DNA from: Chelydra serpentina
Taxonomy: Eukaryota > Chordata > Testudines > Chelydridae
DNA: 64,000 bases
Assembly (NCBI GenBank): GCA_037349315.1
Contig: JBAIAC010000033.1
Span: forward strand, 16,572,001 to 16,636,000
Direction of reading: 5' to 3'
The translations under genes were made by a program, and so were the position numbers. Below are positions 36,107-47,840 of the stretch, piece by piece. The notes below the pieces were generated by a model. It did no database searches. It was not told the DNA's origin and saw only the letters and a program-made list of their open reading frames with translations. Numbering within the stretch: position 1 is the stretch's first letter; the number at the start of each line of letters is the position of its first letter.

Positions 36107-36330
36107 TAGTGTAGACAAGGCCTAAGTCGACTAATTTACGCAACTCCAGCTATGAAAATAATGTAGCTGGAGTCGACGTAGTTTAGGTGGACTTACTGCG
36201 GTGTCTACACAGATGCTCTCCCATCGACTTACCTTACTCTTCTCGTTCCGGTGGAGTACTGGAGTCGACCAGAGAGCGCTCTGTGGTCGATTTAGCAGGT
36301 CTTCACGATGCCCGATTTTTCTTTATTCTG
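36107..36330. repeat. degraded MITE (GTGTAGACAAGGCC family)
   Basis: TAGTGTAGACAAGGCCTAAG, AGCTGGAGTCGACGTAGTTT, GCGGTGTCTACACAGATGCT and GTACTGGAGTCGACCAGAGA are typical words of a turtle MITE family (from memory). It has a higher CpG content than its flanks. Confidence 0.6.
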
Positions 36331-36837
36331 CATCTTTCGTTGGATAGACCGACATGCAATTTGAGTTGAAGTCTGAAGTTTTAAATTCAGAAGATTAAGT
36401 TTGCGATGCCTTAACTTTTCATTTCCTGATTTTCATAGGTACGAATATAGCTCAACTTGCTTTTTGGAAGGGCTCATAGTATCACTGGGCAACCCTAACT
36501 CTGTGTCATCAAAGCTTTTGGGCATTTAATTTCCTTTTTTGGTTTTTTTTTAATAAATTAAATTCTCAGCATACCATAACCCAATTCACCACCTCCACTG
36601 CCTCTGGCAATGATTCCCTCAGCTAAAGAATTAAGAAGCTTCACTGTCCTTGCATCACCTCCTCCTCTCCTATTTCTTTGCTTGACCTGCACAGCACAGT
36701 TCTACCTCCTCGCTCCGCTTCTCCACAAATATGTGGATATTGGAATGGAACCAACGGGTTGAGGAGAGAATGTAGGAACAGTGCAGGGACTAACAGAGAA
36801 TCAGTGGGGACATTTTTTTGAAGGGGAGACAGGGATA

Positions 36838-37005
36838 GCTTACTCTGCGAGGAATTTAGGTTAGATATTAGGAAATGCTTTCTAGCTATAGGATAGTTAT
36901 GTACTGGAACAGGTTACCAAGGGAGGTTGTAGAATCCTCATCCTTGGAGGTTTTTAAGAACAAGTTAGACAAACATGTCCACAAGGAGGAACTGTGAAGG
37001 GTGGT
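36838..37005 (+). mobile_element. CR1 LINE 3' fragment
   Basis: GGTTAGATATTAGGAAATGC, TACTGGAACAGGTTACCAAG, GGAGGTTGTAGAATCCTCAT and GGAGGTTTTTAAGAACAAGT are the CR1 3' untranslated region in sense orientation. Confidence 0.85.
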
Positions 37006-37918
37006 GGCTTCATTTTTTTGTAGGGGCAGTAAGGGGATGGGGAGAAGTCTTCATGTAGATTTTAGAGCAGTTGAAAGTATCACTCTTAAAACAAAAATGT
37101 TGGTCTTGGGGCAAAACTTTCTGTAGAATGCTGGCAGAGAACAATTCATGTGCTGCCAAAGGCTAGGGCTTGAACTCTGTGCATGTCACCTTGAGTCACC
37201 CAGTACTGGGGCAACAGACTGCCTACAAATCCTTTGGATTCCACACGGCCCTGACCTTGCTGGACGCACACATTTCACTCTTCACTCTTTTAGGCACAGT
37301 TTAGCTCCTGGTGACCTGCAGTTCCAAACTTCACCCTCAATAACTCTGGAAATATAACTTCTCCAAAGGGGCAGTGGGTGCTGTGCACTAGCTGAGATAA
37401 ATTCTGATATCAGTTTTGGGGAGGATCGGAATCAGAGTTTGAGCCCCAGGTGTGGACAAAAAAGTTAGAAGAACTAGGTAATTTTAAGGAGGCTCTATGT
37501 CGGGAACCTCTTGTTCAAATGCCTCTCAAGTTGGGACTGTCACAACCTGGCTGAGTCCCCCTCTGGAAGGAAACCTGTTTGTTGTGATTGGATGCAATTG
37601 ATGGATTCCATGCGCTCTTAAGCTACCTGGCTCTGTGCAGAGCAAAGGTCACTTCCTAGCTGTATGCCCCAAGGCACACTCGCAGTGGCAGACCTCATAT
37701 CTGCCTCCCTTCCTTGGGATGTGGGGCTCTGCAACCCAGTTGTGTTAGACCCTGAAATCAGTACCTCAGTCTTTCCAAGCTCTCCCCGCCCCCCCCCAGT
37801 TGCATGTACACACCGTTGTTCTTCGCATGGGGCCCTGCACCCGCTAAAGCCGGCCCTGAGCATTAGAGTTACAGATCTTTGCAACATAGTACAGTCCTGA
37901 GATGCACCCATTGAGTCT
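37006..37918. other. intron 1, nothing recognised
   Basis: No supported exon. 37640-37860 is GC-richer. The words 37839-37855 (CGCTAAAGCCGGCCCTGAGC) hint at a decayed end of the CAGGGCCGGC hAT family, too little to call. Confidence 0.3.
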
Positions 37919-37926
37919 GATTTCAC

Positions 37927-39023
37927 CAGGGAGGCTAAAAATCAATTATTTTAAAAAAAATTTAAAAATCAGATTTTTTTTGATAGGTTTTTTCCCTCAA
38001 AAAGCATTTTATCTAAATATAGTTTTAATTCAGATACATTATAGCTCAGAGATATCTATCATGGAATAGGGATTATAAATTCTCATTCTATAGTATGAGA
38101 TAATATATTAATGTAATGTTTAAGAAAAGTTTTGTAAATGAGTTCCAATAGTTCATGGATTTAGGGACCCAATCTTATGGGGTTCCACAGGCTTCTGTAT
38201 CGATTAACCTAAATCTTTCCATCTGCCCAATGGGACTCAGTGCTCAGTCTCGAAGATACCATTCAGAGATGCTTAGTTTTGCAGTTCTCAAATTGTGGAT
38301 TTTTGTCTCCAGAGGTAACATGCTTGTTAACAGCAAAAATGTTTTTAAATAAATAAATAATATATAGAGGTGAGAAATAACAGACCTCATCTCTGTTGTC
38401 CTTCTGCAAATTTGTGTACACAAAATCAATCCCTTACCTCTCTCTAAAAGTTCAAAGTTTCAGTAAGTTCAATGAATAGAAGATTGTTGGGGGCGGAATA
38501 GATCTGGACAAGGAGAAGAAGCCTGGAGATAAATGTGAGAAGTGAGGGACATATCCTTGTTGTTAAAATATTATATGTTGGCCGTTGAAGAAAAAAATCC
38601 AGAATACTTAACCTTGTTGTTTTAGTTAAATAAAACAATGTATATGTCTGTCTGGTGATGTTCTCCTAATACAGCATGGCAAGAAAATCCTCCAAATATT
38701 AATGATTAACCTGTTGAATTGGAGATAGATCACTCCCAATGACTTAATAAATATCTGCTTCAGTTGCCTTTGGTAAATGAAATAACCAAACAATCATTCA
38801 CTTTCTGATATAGCTGTCAAACTAATCTGAAAAGTTTTAAAAATAAATCACTGTTTTAAAATGTAAATGTGTACCTTCTAAAAATGAAACCTACATCTGT
38901 CTCTGAGTTGTGAGGAATAGGTATTAAGGTTATAACAACCAACAAGAATGCACTTTTATGTACACAACCATGATTAAATCGAGTCTTCCTGACTAGTGAT
39001 TTAAATCCTGATAGTCCACCCTG
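37927..39023 (+). mobile_element. hAT transposon, internally deleted, copy 2
   Basis: A 1,097-bp element with a perfect 8-bp TSD GATTTCAC (37919-37926 and 39024-39031). It begins CAGGGAGGCTAAAAATCA and ends AGTCCACCCTG. It is collinear with 13371-14526 at both ends but keeps a different interior: the BED-finger start is missing and a 3' segment (about 38550-38865) absent from copy 1 is present. No transposase frame survives. Confidence 0.95.
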
Positions 39024-39404
39024 GATTTCACACCTGTTGTGAGACCAAGGGCTGGTCAGCATTTCTGACAAGGCAGAGTCCCTCCAGCCTTCTCCCTCTT
39101 CCCAGCATGGTCTTCTGGCATGTGGAAGCGGTTGGCCCCCTTGCTCAGAGAACCCCCTCCCTAAATACATTCTGTGTCCCTTTTTGCCCATGTTCTCCAG
39201 CTGGGAAATTCCAGGCCCTTCCTCCAATCAAGCTTCTGTGCAGAGAGTCCATTGTCCCGTGGCAGTGGGTTGGCAGTTGAGAGACAATCAAAGTTGATAG
39301 CCTTAGATTGCTCTTCTGTTGACTTATCTGCCTCCTCTCAGAGAGATGGATTATCTAAATCAATGGAAAAAACCCTTCTGTCAGTGTAGGAAGCGTCTAC
39401 AGTA

Positions 39405-40640
39405 TGGTGTTGCAGAACAAAGATAACCTACCATTCCTGACAGGTATTTGTCCAATCTGTTCTTAAAAAACCTCCAATGATGGGGATTCCACAACCACTG
39501 TTGGAAGCCTATTCCAGAGCGTAACTTCCCCTATAGTTAGAATTTCCCCCCTAATATCTAACCTAAATCTCCATTGCTGCAAATTATGCTCATTACTTCT
39601 TGTCCTACCTTCAGTGGATATGGAGAACAATTTGATCACCGTTGACTTTATAACTGCCTTCAGTATATTTGAAGTATATCCCTCAGTCTTCAGCTTTCAA
39701 AACTAAACTTGCCCAGTTTTTTAACCTTTCCTCATAGGACAGATTTTCTAAAGCTTTTATCATTTTTGCTGATGTCCTCTGGACTCTCCCATTTATTCAC
39801 ATCTTTCATAAAATGTGGTACCCAGAACTGGACACAGTACCCCATCTGAGGCGTCAGTAGTGCCGAGAGGAGGGGGCAATTGGCTCCTGTGTTTTACATA
39901 TAATACTCTTGTTAATATACCCCAGCATGATATTAGCTGCATCATATTATTGACTCATATTGAGTTTGTGATCCACTGTAACCCCCAGATCTTTTTCAGC
40001 AGTACTACTAACCTAGCCAATTATTCACCAATTTGTAGTTGTGCATTTGATTTTTCCTTCCTAAGTGAAGAACTCTGCACTTGTGTTTATTGAATTTCAT
40101 CTTATTGAACTCAGACCAATTCTCCAATTTGTCAATGCCCTTTTGAATTCTAATCCTGTCCTCCAAAGTGCTTGAAACCCCCTCCAAGTTTGATGTCATC
40201 TGCAAATTTTATAATCATACTGGCCTCTACATTATCCAAGTCATTAATGAAAATATTGATTAGTACCAGATTCAGGCCTGACCCGTGCGGGGACCCCACT
40301 AGATACGTCCACCCAGTTTGACAGTGAACCATTGATAACTACTCTTTGAGCATGGTCTTTCAACCAGGTGTGCACCCACCTTACAGTAATTTCATCTAGA
40401 TCACATTTCCATAGTTTGCTTATGAGAATATCATGTGGGACTGTCTCAAAAGCCTTACTAAAATGAAGATATATCACATTTACTGCTTCCCCGTATCCAC
40501 CAGGCTATTAACCCTGTCAAAGAAGGAAAGTAGATTGGTTTGGCATGATTTGTTCTTGACAAATAACTGGGCTGTCTGTTTCTTATAACCCTACTTTCCT
40601 CAATGTGCTTACAAATTCATTGTTTAATAGGTTTATGTAC
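39405..40640 (-). mobile_element. CR1 LINE, 3' part of RT plus 3' UTR
   Basis: Read on the minus strand, reverse transcriptase is followed by the CR1 3' UTR (for example the antisense of GGAAATTCTAACTATAGGGG at about 39540). The 5' part is missing, which is the usual truncation of retroposed LINEs. Confidence 0.92.
40008..40560 (-). pseudogene. CR1 reverse transcriptase remnant
   Basis: Three consecutive minus-strand frames carry the RT of a CR1 LINE. One has YLHFSKAFETVPHDILISKL, followed by WLKDHAQRVVINGSLSNW and SGVP. The next has INIFINDLDN and KFADDIKLGG, in which FADD is the catalytic metal-binding box. The third has KLENWSEFNKMKFNKHKCRV and LHLGRKNQMHNY. The domain order (fingers, palm, thumb) is normal, but the frame changes at about 40250-40330 and 40150-40205, so no active enzyme is made. 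Upstream endonuclease and ORF1 are absent. Confidence 0.92.
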
Positions 40641-43600
40641 ATCCCCATCCAAGTGAGATATTAGAAATAAGACAAAATGAAGTTGGAAAACTCTGTAGAA
40701 ATAAGACCTATTGGAAGTGTTTCTTATATTAGCATGGAGAAGCTCATTTTGGTTGCTTGTTAGTGAAGAGGTGATTGAGGAAAATGTTTATTAAAAACAA
40801 TAATATGTGCAACTAGGGTCAGATGTAGCGGTGTTTTTGCCTCTAACTTTACTTTGTGATCTATATCACTGGTGTGTTTGTCTCCTTTCTGATAACCCAT
40901 CTATATCCTCCAGTGATTTATTATTTCTTAGTACTCCTAAAGGTAAAAGTGAAATTGATCCCTTTGGACAGCTTTTTAGACTAGTTCTTGATGGTGATCA
41001 CTAATCTCAGGCATTCTGTAGGGTATAACTATTGTATTTGCATCACTGAAGTTGCTTTAGCAGAGAAAGTGGAAAGAACCTGTGTAAATCACTTCTTTTG
41101 GGGCAGAGATGGTATGCTGGCATTTTCATGGCCCTGAGCAATATGGATTGAACAGTGATGAAGTTATAAATAGAATCCTTCCCTTGTCAACAGCTGTTGT
41201 CTCTGTGACATTCTGAGTCACAGAGACAACAGGGATAGGAAAGCAATACAAATAGAGACCAGTTTTTGAAACGAAAAATTATGTTATGAGGGCACAGTTG
41301 TGGAAAGTTCCTTTCTCCAAAGGCCCATGCAGATGAGCCCTTGTTATGGAGAGAAATGGAGATTCTATCGATATTTTCCTGGTGCCCTAAATGAATTTAT
41401 AAATAGATGTTGCTCAGAAAATGGCAGAGAGTGTTTTTGCTCCTCTGTCGGGTTTTCTCTTTGCCCAGCTGTCTAGTGTGGCTGTGTTTATGGAGGAGGA
41501 AGATTTGAATCAGTCTGAATCTGGACTTGTACCAAATTGCAGCTTCTCCAAATCTGCTCTACTACTGGACAGTTATGCAAAAGAGTACTAAATCACCCAT
41601 TTTTTTAAAAAATACCCTTCTGTAGCTAATTAGGAAAATTAATCTCAGAGTCTGGTTTGTTGGATTATTTTTCAGTGATAGAGCTAGCCTGCAAAACGTT
41701 GGTCAAAAGCTGTTGTTAGATTTTTATCAATTTAATTTTCAGGCATCATTATGGAGCTATCTGGCTAGCGTTGACTTTTGAAAGTGAATGCTATACAGAA
41801 GTAGCTTCCTGCAAGCAGTGTGAAGCACACTTTTACCTCAATGATATTTTATGACTAAGGTAAATGTTAGAAAATGAGAGATCTAGGCATAAGCTGAGAG
41901 TTGGCCGACCTGCAACAAGAACCCATCTTAGTCAGCAATAAAATGAAGTCCTGTAGTCCTGGGGAGAAGCAGCGCTTGATTTCTTCATATGACCACAGAG
42001 CTGTTTTTGAGTTCTCTGGTTTAATCCTGAGCTGTTTGGGCAAATTGGATGCCTACACAAAGGATCAGTAAAATAGCATAAACTCTCTCGGGGCAAGAGT
42101 CTCCTCATCTGTGTTTGTTCAGCATCCTGCATAGTGAGGTCCAGATTATGACTCGGGCCACTATGTGATACCATAATATAGATAATATCATCATCTTGCC
42201 TGTGCGGAGCAACAGACATTGTAATTGAGTGTATAAACTTCTCTGCGGTTGTAACATCTTTGAAGTGCAGTGCTGGAGGGGTGTTATTGCCCTCTCTTTA
42301 GATGCATTAAAGTGGGAAAAGGAAGAGAATTCTGCGTATGTTGCTGCTCCATGTAACTCTGTTGCGTATGTGTTGTCAGCTGATGCAATAGTCCAATCCA
42401 TTAAGGCACTACGCTTTATGGCATTAATTTTTTCAGTAAGGTGGGGAATGTCTGTGTCAGCACTTAAGTTCAGAGCTACTGTACTGAATGTCTAGGGAGC
42501 TACCTGATCTTGACTGAAGGCTTAAATCTAAATAACTAGTTAAGCTAGGTCTTGCATTTTACCAGAATATTTTGCTTTCCCACCCAAAAGTTCCAGTTGG
42601 CAGGAACAATAGCAGCCATGTTCTCATTCTTGAAATTCTTAGAAACTCCAAGCCATCACCCTGCTGAGTGATGTGTAAAATAACTTCTGATACCTAGTAA
42701 CAAGTACGTGTTCATCCCTCATGCAGTTGTTCTGCTGTATACCATCAATGTTGTATAGGAAGAAGATACAAACAAATTATTTTCTTTATCTCTAGCTATA
42801 TGTTCCTTTATTGACAGCTTTTAATTCCAGTGCCCATATTAACTGCTAGTGACAGTTATTCCTCCTGCTTCTAAGTTCTCAGACTCTCTGCTGAATATTG
42901 TATTAAATACAAACTCAGTAGATCTGATCAGTATCATACTGTTTAAATTATGCTACTTGGCTTGTGGAGCTTTTGATTTTAAATGATGCACATATTCCAG
43001 TGGTGAAATCTTGGTCCTATTGTTTGAAGTCAATTGCAAAACTCATTGACAGTGGGACCAGGATTTCCCACCAGATAACCCCTGGCCTTGAGTTGACGTT
43101 GATTTGGAATGATATCAAATAGATAGCTGAGTGTAAATATTTATAATACGTTAGATGAGCTCACCTACTGAGATATAAAACATGTGTATGTTAAATGCCT
43201 AAAAATTGTGTAAAACTCACTCATTCCATCTTGAGTAGTGAATCCTCCATGTTAAGCAATGGAATGTCTCTAGAGCCTAGTGATTTATTTGCCTTCATAT
43301 AGACTGCTCATTTAAAGTACAGTATATGATAGGTCTAAGACCTGGCAGAAATCTGTGCTTCCAATTTGCGATGATTTCAGGTACTGACAGTAGGATACAA
43401 TTTGGCAAATATGAAGTAAATTTTTGGTAACAAGTGCTACAGGATTCCATGCTAGATGTGTACTACCCAGTGAAATTTGAGGAACTATTAAATCTCATTG
43501 TTGTGGCTATTACTGTTTAATGTGTAATTTGTCAAAATCTCATAAACTGTCTTCCTTTTGGCTGAGATTTTCACTCTTGTACTAATGAAATGTAATATTT

Positions 43601-45800
43601 GTGTCATGCTCCAATAAGTTAAACCAGTGTGTATGTTGACTGAGGCATATAAGTATTTATCTGATGAAATTATTTTTTCTGAAAGCATCAGCAATGATAA
43701 CAAAGTGACCATTCTATATTTCATATTTATCTTGACTAAACTTGAATTGACTTTATTTTTAGAGTCCAATTCCTGAAGTTTTTAATGCATTCCTTAGCCT
43801 GTTTTGGAAAGCCTCAGTTAAATCTGTCTGAAGCTAAATTTTCTTTTCTGTGTGTTTGGATTTTCAGAATAATTGTTAGAGTTCATTACTATATTATTTT
43901 TTTAAAATTAAATTGCCTGATTAAGAAAAGGGTCAAAATGACAATGTGTACTGACCCCACCCTGAGGTCCTGGAAATGAACACACACTGTATATTCAAAG
44001 AGGCTGTTGAAAAGTGCAGTTGTGTAAAATTATCAAAGGATTCTTTCTTTTAATTTTGTAAAAGGTTCCAATTTAACATTTAATTTAAAATGGTTGTTCT
44101 TCTTTCTCATCCCAGCCTCCCATTCCCTTTGTTTCTTCCCTCTTTATGTTCTCCTTGTCCTCTGGGAATTGTACAGAAGCCATCAACTTATTTCACGTAG
44201 TCATTGAACAATCTGCAGATGGTAATGAATAGAGATGGGTCAAATCCAAACACTTTCAAATAGTGGGAAAGATTTTAAGCTCTGGATCTGAAATTGGCAG
44301 GTGCCCCTCATCTTTCTAATATGCTAACCCAAATCACTGGATCCCAAGCGACTTCTGAACTTCAGTAAAGTTCAGATTCGCATCCGGAGACTAACTTTGT
44401 GGCTTAACCCATCTCTAGTAGTGACTTTTGGTCTCAAGTCAGGAACCCTTAATTTTAATTTGTTCTTATGTTTTAAGTTAACTATCTTGCCTCTTTCTCC
44501 CCCACAAACAAAAGCACAAATTTAATAACACATTTTGTAGCTGGAGGTGCAAAAATAATCTTGTTTGGTTTTAGAATTAGTTATTTCGTTTCAAATGTTT
44601 TTTTGTGAACAGGAAGGGGGAAATGATGACTACGTGATTTATGTTCAGAACATAGGCAATAAGGGCCTGGTCCTGCAACAACTGCTTATTGCTGGCTCCA
44701 GAATTTATTAGGATGTGTATAGTCCTACTGACTCTTATGGGACTTACCCATTGTAATAACCGCTGTCTCTGGTAACTAGAGTTAGCATAGTCAGGCCCTA
44801 AATATACACAAACTAAATGGCATATAGGTACACTGGCAAGATCCTCTGCCAAGATCAATAAGTTAATACAGGATAAGAATTTTCTCAAGTGATCACTTCC
44901 TGTGCTACAGCTTTGAGGAGGGATGCTGATTCTTGGAATGGTAAAAGATGAAGTTCTCTTATGAATAGCTGGTGGGGAAGGGGACTGTGGTACCACCTTG
45001 CAGAATAATACTGTATAAACCAGTTGTCACCATCTAGCAATAGGAAAGCAAATCCTACCATATTCATGAATGGAACCTCAATGCAGGAAAATTCCAGCCT
45101 TAATTACTGCCAGCTTTCTCTTGTTCTCTGCTGGTGCCAGGAGCTCACATATCCTATCTCAGTGGTATTTGTAGTATTGCTGAGAACATGGGTTCCTGGC
45201 GTGATGCTTCTTTCAGAGCTATTCATTTTGTGAAATATAAACCGGAGAAACATTTTGTGTTCTCCTGTTCCTTTACTGCCAGGCACTGCAATTGCTGCCC
45301 CATTTGGGATGATTTCAGGCTTCTGTGTTCAAAGTTCTAGCACTGGTGCTCTTTCTGTGGAATTTGCAGCTGCTCTGTGGTGGTTCCAATATGTGTGCAT
45401 TTCTAAATCATTTAGGACTTGTCCAGATGAACAGTTAGTGCGTACCTAGCTAGGGTGTAAATCTACCTCAGACTAACATGTCAAACACTAACTGTCCGCG
45501 GGGACACTGCTCCCGTGTATAAAAGTTCCCTGCTGCACTTTGAAGATTGTTGTGCCTAAAGAGTGAGCCAAATGATAATACTGCAGGCCTCAAATTTCTG
45601 ATTCCAACTGTTGTATTTATTTTTAAAGTTCCTCTTTGCAGCGACTTTGATGTTTAAAAATAAACATACAATTGCTTCCTGTGTTGTGTCCCTCATATGT
45701 GTGTTAATTTCACGGCCCCTGTATCTGTTTTCATTACAGGACTTACTAGTGATACTTTCTGTGTGGAATATAACCTGTGTGTTGTTTTGCAAATAATTCA
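40641..45800. other. intron 1, mostly unique, with two palindromic repeats and a hairpin
   Basis: A perfect 16-bp hairpin lies at 41194-41232. Short palindromic amniote repeats lie at about 42985-43085 and 44662-44800, and a decayed TIR-like segment lies at 45420-45560. The open frames at 44577-44996 and elsewhere lack any motif. No exon is supported. Confidence 0.35.
41194..41232. other. perfect 16-bp inverted repeat with 7-nt loop
   Basis: Left arm 41194-41209 (CTGTTGTCTCTGTGAC), loop ATTCTGA, right arm 41217-41232. The left arm also overlaps the 12-bp palindrome CAACAGCTGTTG at 41188-41199, so alternative folds are possible. Confidence 0.9.
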
Positions 45801-45813
45801 GGTCACACTATTC

Positions 45814-46125
45814 CAGGGGTCGGCAACCTTTCAGAAGTGGTGTGCCGAGTCTTCATTTATTCACTCTAATTTAAGGTTTTGCGTGCTAGTAATACATTTT
45901 AACATTTTTAGAAGGTCTCTTTCTATAAGTCTTTAATATAGAACTAAACTATTGTTGTATGTAAAGTAAATAAGGTTTTTTAAATGTTTAAATGTTTAAG
46001 AAGCTTCAGTTAAAATTAAATTAAAATGGAAAGCCCCTGCGACCAGGACCCAGGCAGTGTGAGTGCCACTGAAAATCAGCTCGCATGCCACCTTTGGCAC
46101 TCGTGCCATAAGTTGCCTACCCCTG
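45814..46125. mobile_element. hAT MITE, 312 bp (CAGGGGTCGGCAACCTTT family)
   Basis: Inverted ends CAGGGGTCGGCAACCTTT and AAGTTGCCTACCCCTG, with a perfect 8-bp TSD CACTATTC (45806-45813 and 46126-46133). AT-rich interior with TTTAAATG repeats. Confidence 0.97.
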
Positions 46126-46159
46126 CACTATTCAAAAGATTTGGAAAATGTTATTGAAA

Positions 46160-46540
46160 TACAGAGAGACAAGGTGGGTGAGGTAATATCTTTTATTGGA
46201 CCAACTTCTGTTGGTGAGAGAGACCAGCTTTCAAGCGTACTCAGAACTCTTCTTCAGGTCTGGAAAACAGTGTCATTGCTAAATACAAGGTTTGGACAGA
46301 TTGTTTAGCATAAGTCGTTAAGGCATATTTCAAGAGACCATTCAAGGTGAAGTGTCCCGATAACACCTCCAGTCATAGGGAGGAAGCTGTTGGCGGGGAG
46401 GGGTTGTTAGTGGGTTACAGATTGTTATTAAACACCATAAATCCAGTGTCTCTATTCAGTCCATGATTGTTAGTGTCTAACAAAGTTATGAATTTAAATT
46501 CCCAGGGTCATCTTTTGAAAATGTTTCGCAAGTTCCAGTC
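46160..46540 (-). mobile_element. Penelope-like element 3' fragment, copy A
   Basis: On the minus strand the copy runs from the end of the endonuclease region into the 3' tail. The tail is seen on the + strand as GGTGAGGTAATATCTTTTAT and CAACTTCTGTTGGTGAGAGA. It aligns to copies B and C by shared words such as AGAGACCATTCAAGGTGAAG. It is truncated before the GIY-YIG motif. Confidence 0.75.
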
Positions 46541-47105
46541 CTGTTTGGCTGATGCACTGCAGTTCAGTTTTAGGTATCACAGCACTGAGATAATTCTCTT
46601 CGGGTCTAAACAGTTCTGATGTTGTTTTAGCTTTATCTGTACATTTGTCATTTTGTTTAATAACATTGGATAAACCTTGAGACCTTTTCAAATGATTGAA
46701 GCGTTTGGTGGCATTTTCTGATATTGGTGGTAAACAAGCAACAAATGACTCATTTTCTCAGTACTAATTTGTAACATGATTTTCATGTGCCTATTAATAA
46801 CCATATTCAAAATCATTATGGAGCCCCATAGGACTCTGTTCTGGGCTGTGTTTTCTGTAATGTCTGTGTGTTCCCACCAGATTCCATGTTTGCGCATTAG
46901 TTTGATACTTTGTTTTACTATGCCTTTCCGGACACCTCACATCTTGCTAAATATGCAGCCTTGTTTCAATCGTCCAAAGCTCAATATATCCAATGATGAA
47001 TTGTATTTAACTGAGAAAATCCACATGTAGGAGTATTTTGCAGGTTCTCAATTCAATGGCTGACACTATTTTTCTTAGCTCTGTAAGAGACTTAGGTTTA
47101 GCTGT
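46541..47105. other. intron 1 between two Penelope-like copies
   Basis: No exon is supported. It may include diverged upstream parts of copy A, but I could not align it to copies B or C. Confidence 0.3.
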
Positions 47106-47109
47106 GCGT

Positions 47110-47840
47110 GGTTATACATTTGTTGTCTGCAGTAGTGTTGTAGCCATGTTGGTCCCTTGATGTTAGAGAGACAACCCACAAGATGGGTGAGATAATACCT
47201 TTTACTGGACTGACTTCTGTTGGTAAAAGAGACCAGCTTTTGATCTACACAGAGTTCTTCTTTGGGTCTGGGAAAGGCATTCAGAGTGTCACAGCTAAAT
47301 AAAAAGTGGAACAGGTTGTTTAGCAGAAGTAGTTAAAACATATTCTAAGTTAGTTTGCAGTGCTGTTGTAGCTGTACTGGTCTCAGCATATTAGAGAGAC
47401 AAGGTGGTTGAGGTTATAACTTTAACTGAATCAACTTCTGTTGGTGAAAGAGACAAGTTTTGGGCAGCTGGAAAGCTTGTCTGTTTCACCAACAGAAGTT
47501 GGTCCAGTAAAAGATATTGCTTCACCCACCTTCTCTCTCACATATTCTAAGAGACCATTCAAGGTGAAGTGGCCTATAAACACCTCTACAGTCATAGGAT
47601 AAAAAAGGGTGGAGTTAGAGGGTTACAGATTATTGTAATAATGAAAACACTGGATTTATGATTTAAGACCATGATTTTTAGTGTCTAGCAAAGTTATGAA
47701 TTTAAGTTCCCAGGCTCATCTTTAGCACATGTTATGCAGGTTTCCTTGAAGGATGAGGACTGAGAGGTCAGATATGGAGTGACCATTTTGTGAAAAGTGT
47801 TTGACCATGGGTGATATGGTGTTTTTGTCTTTATGGGACA
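47110..47840 (-). mobile_element. Penelope-like element 3' fragment, copy B, with nested insertion
   Basis: The minus strand encodes remnants of the region after the GIY-YIG motif (KDKNTISPMVKHFSQ and SISDLSVLILQGNLHN in one frame), followed by the 3' tail. The tail is interrupted at 47350-47539 by a related unit flanked by a 12-bp repeat ACATATTCTAAG (47338-47349 and 47540-47551). That unit contains an inverted pair of the CAACTTCTGTTGGTGAAAGA sequence. Confidence 0.8.

Noticed and set aside
44577..44996. A 139-codon minus-strand frame
   Set aside because: No domain or motif, and part of it overlaps an old palindromic repeat at 44662-44800.
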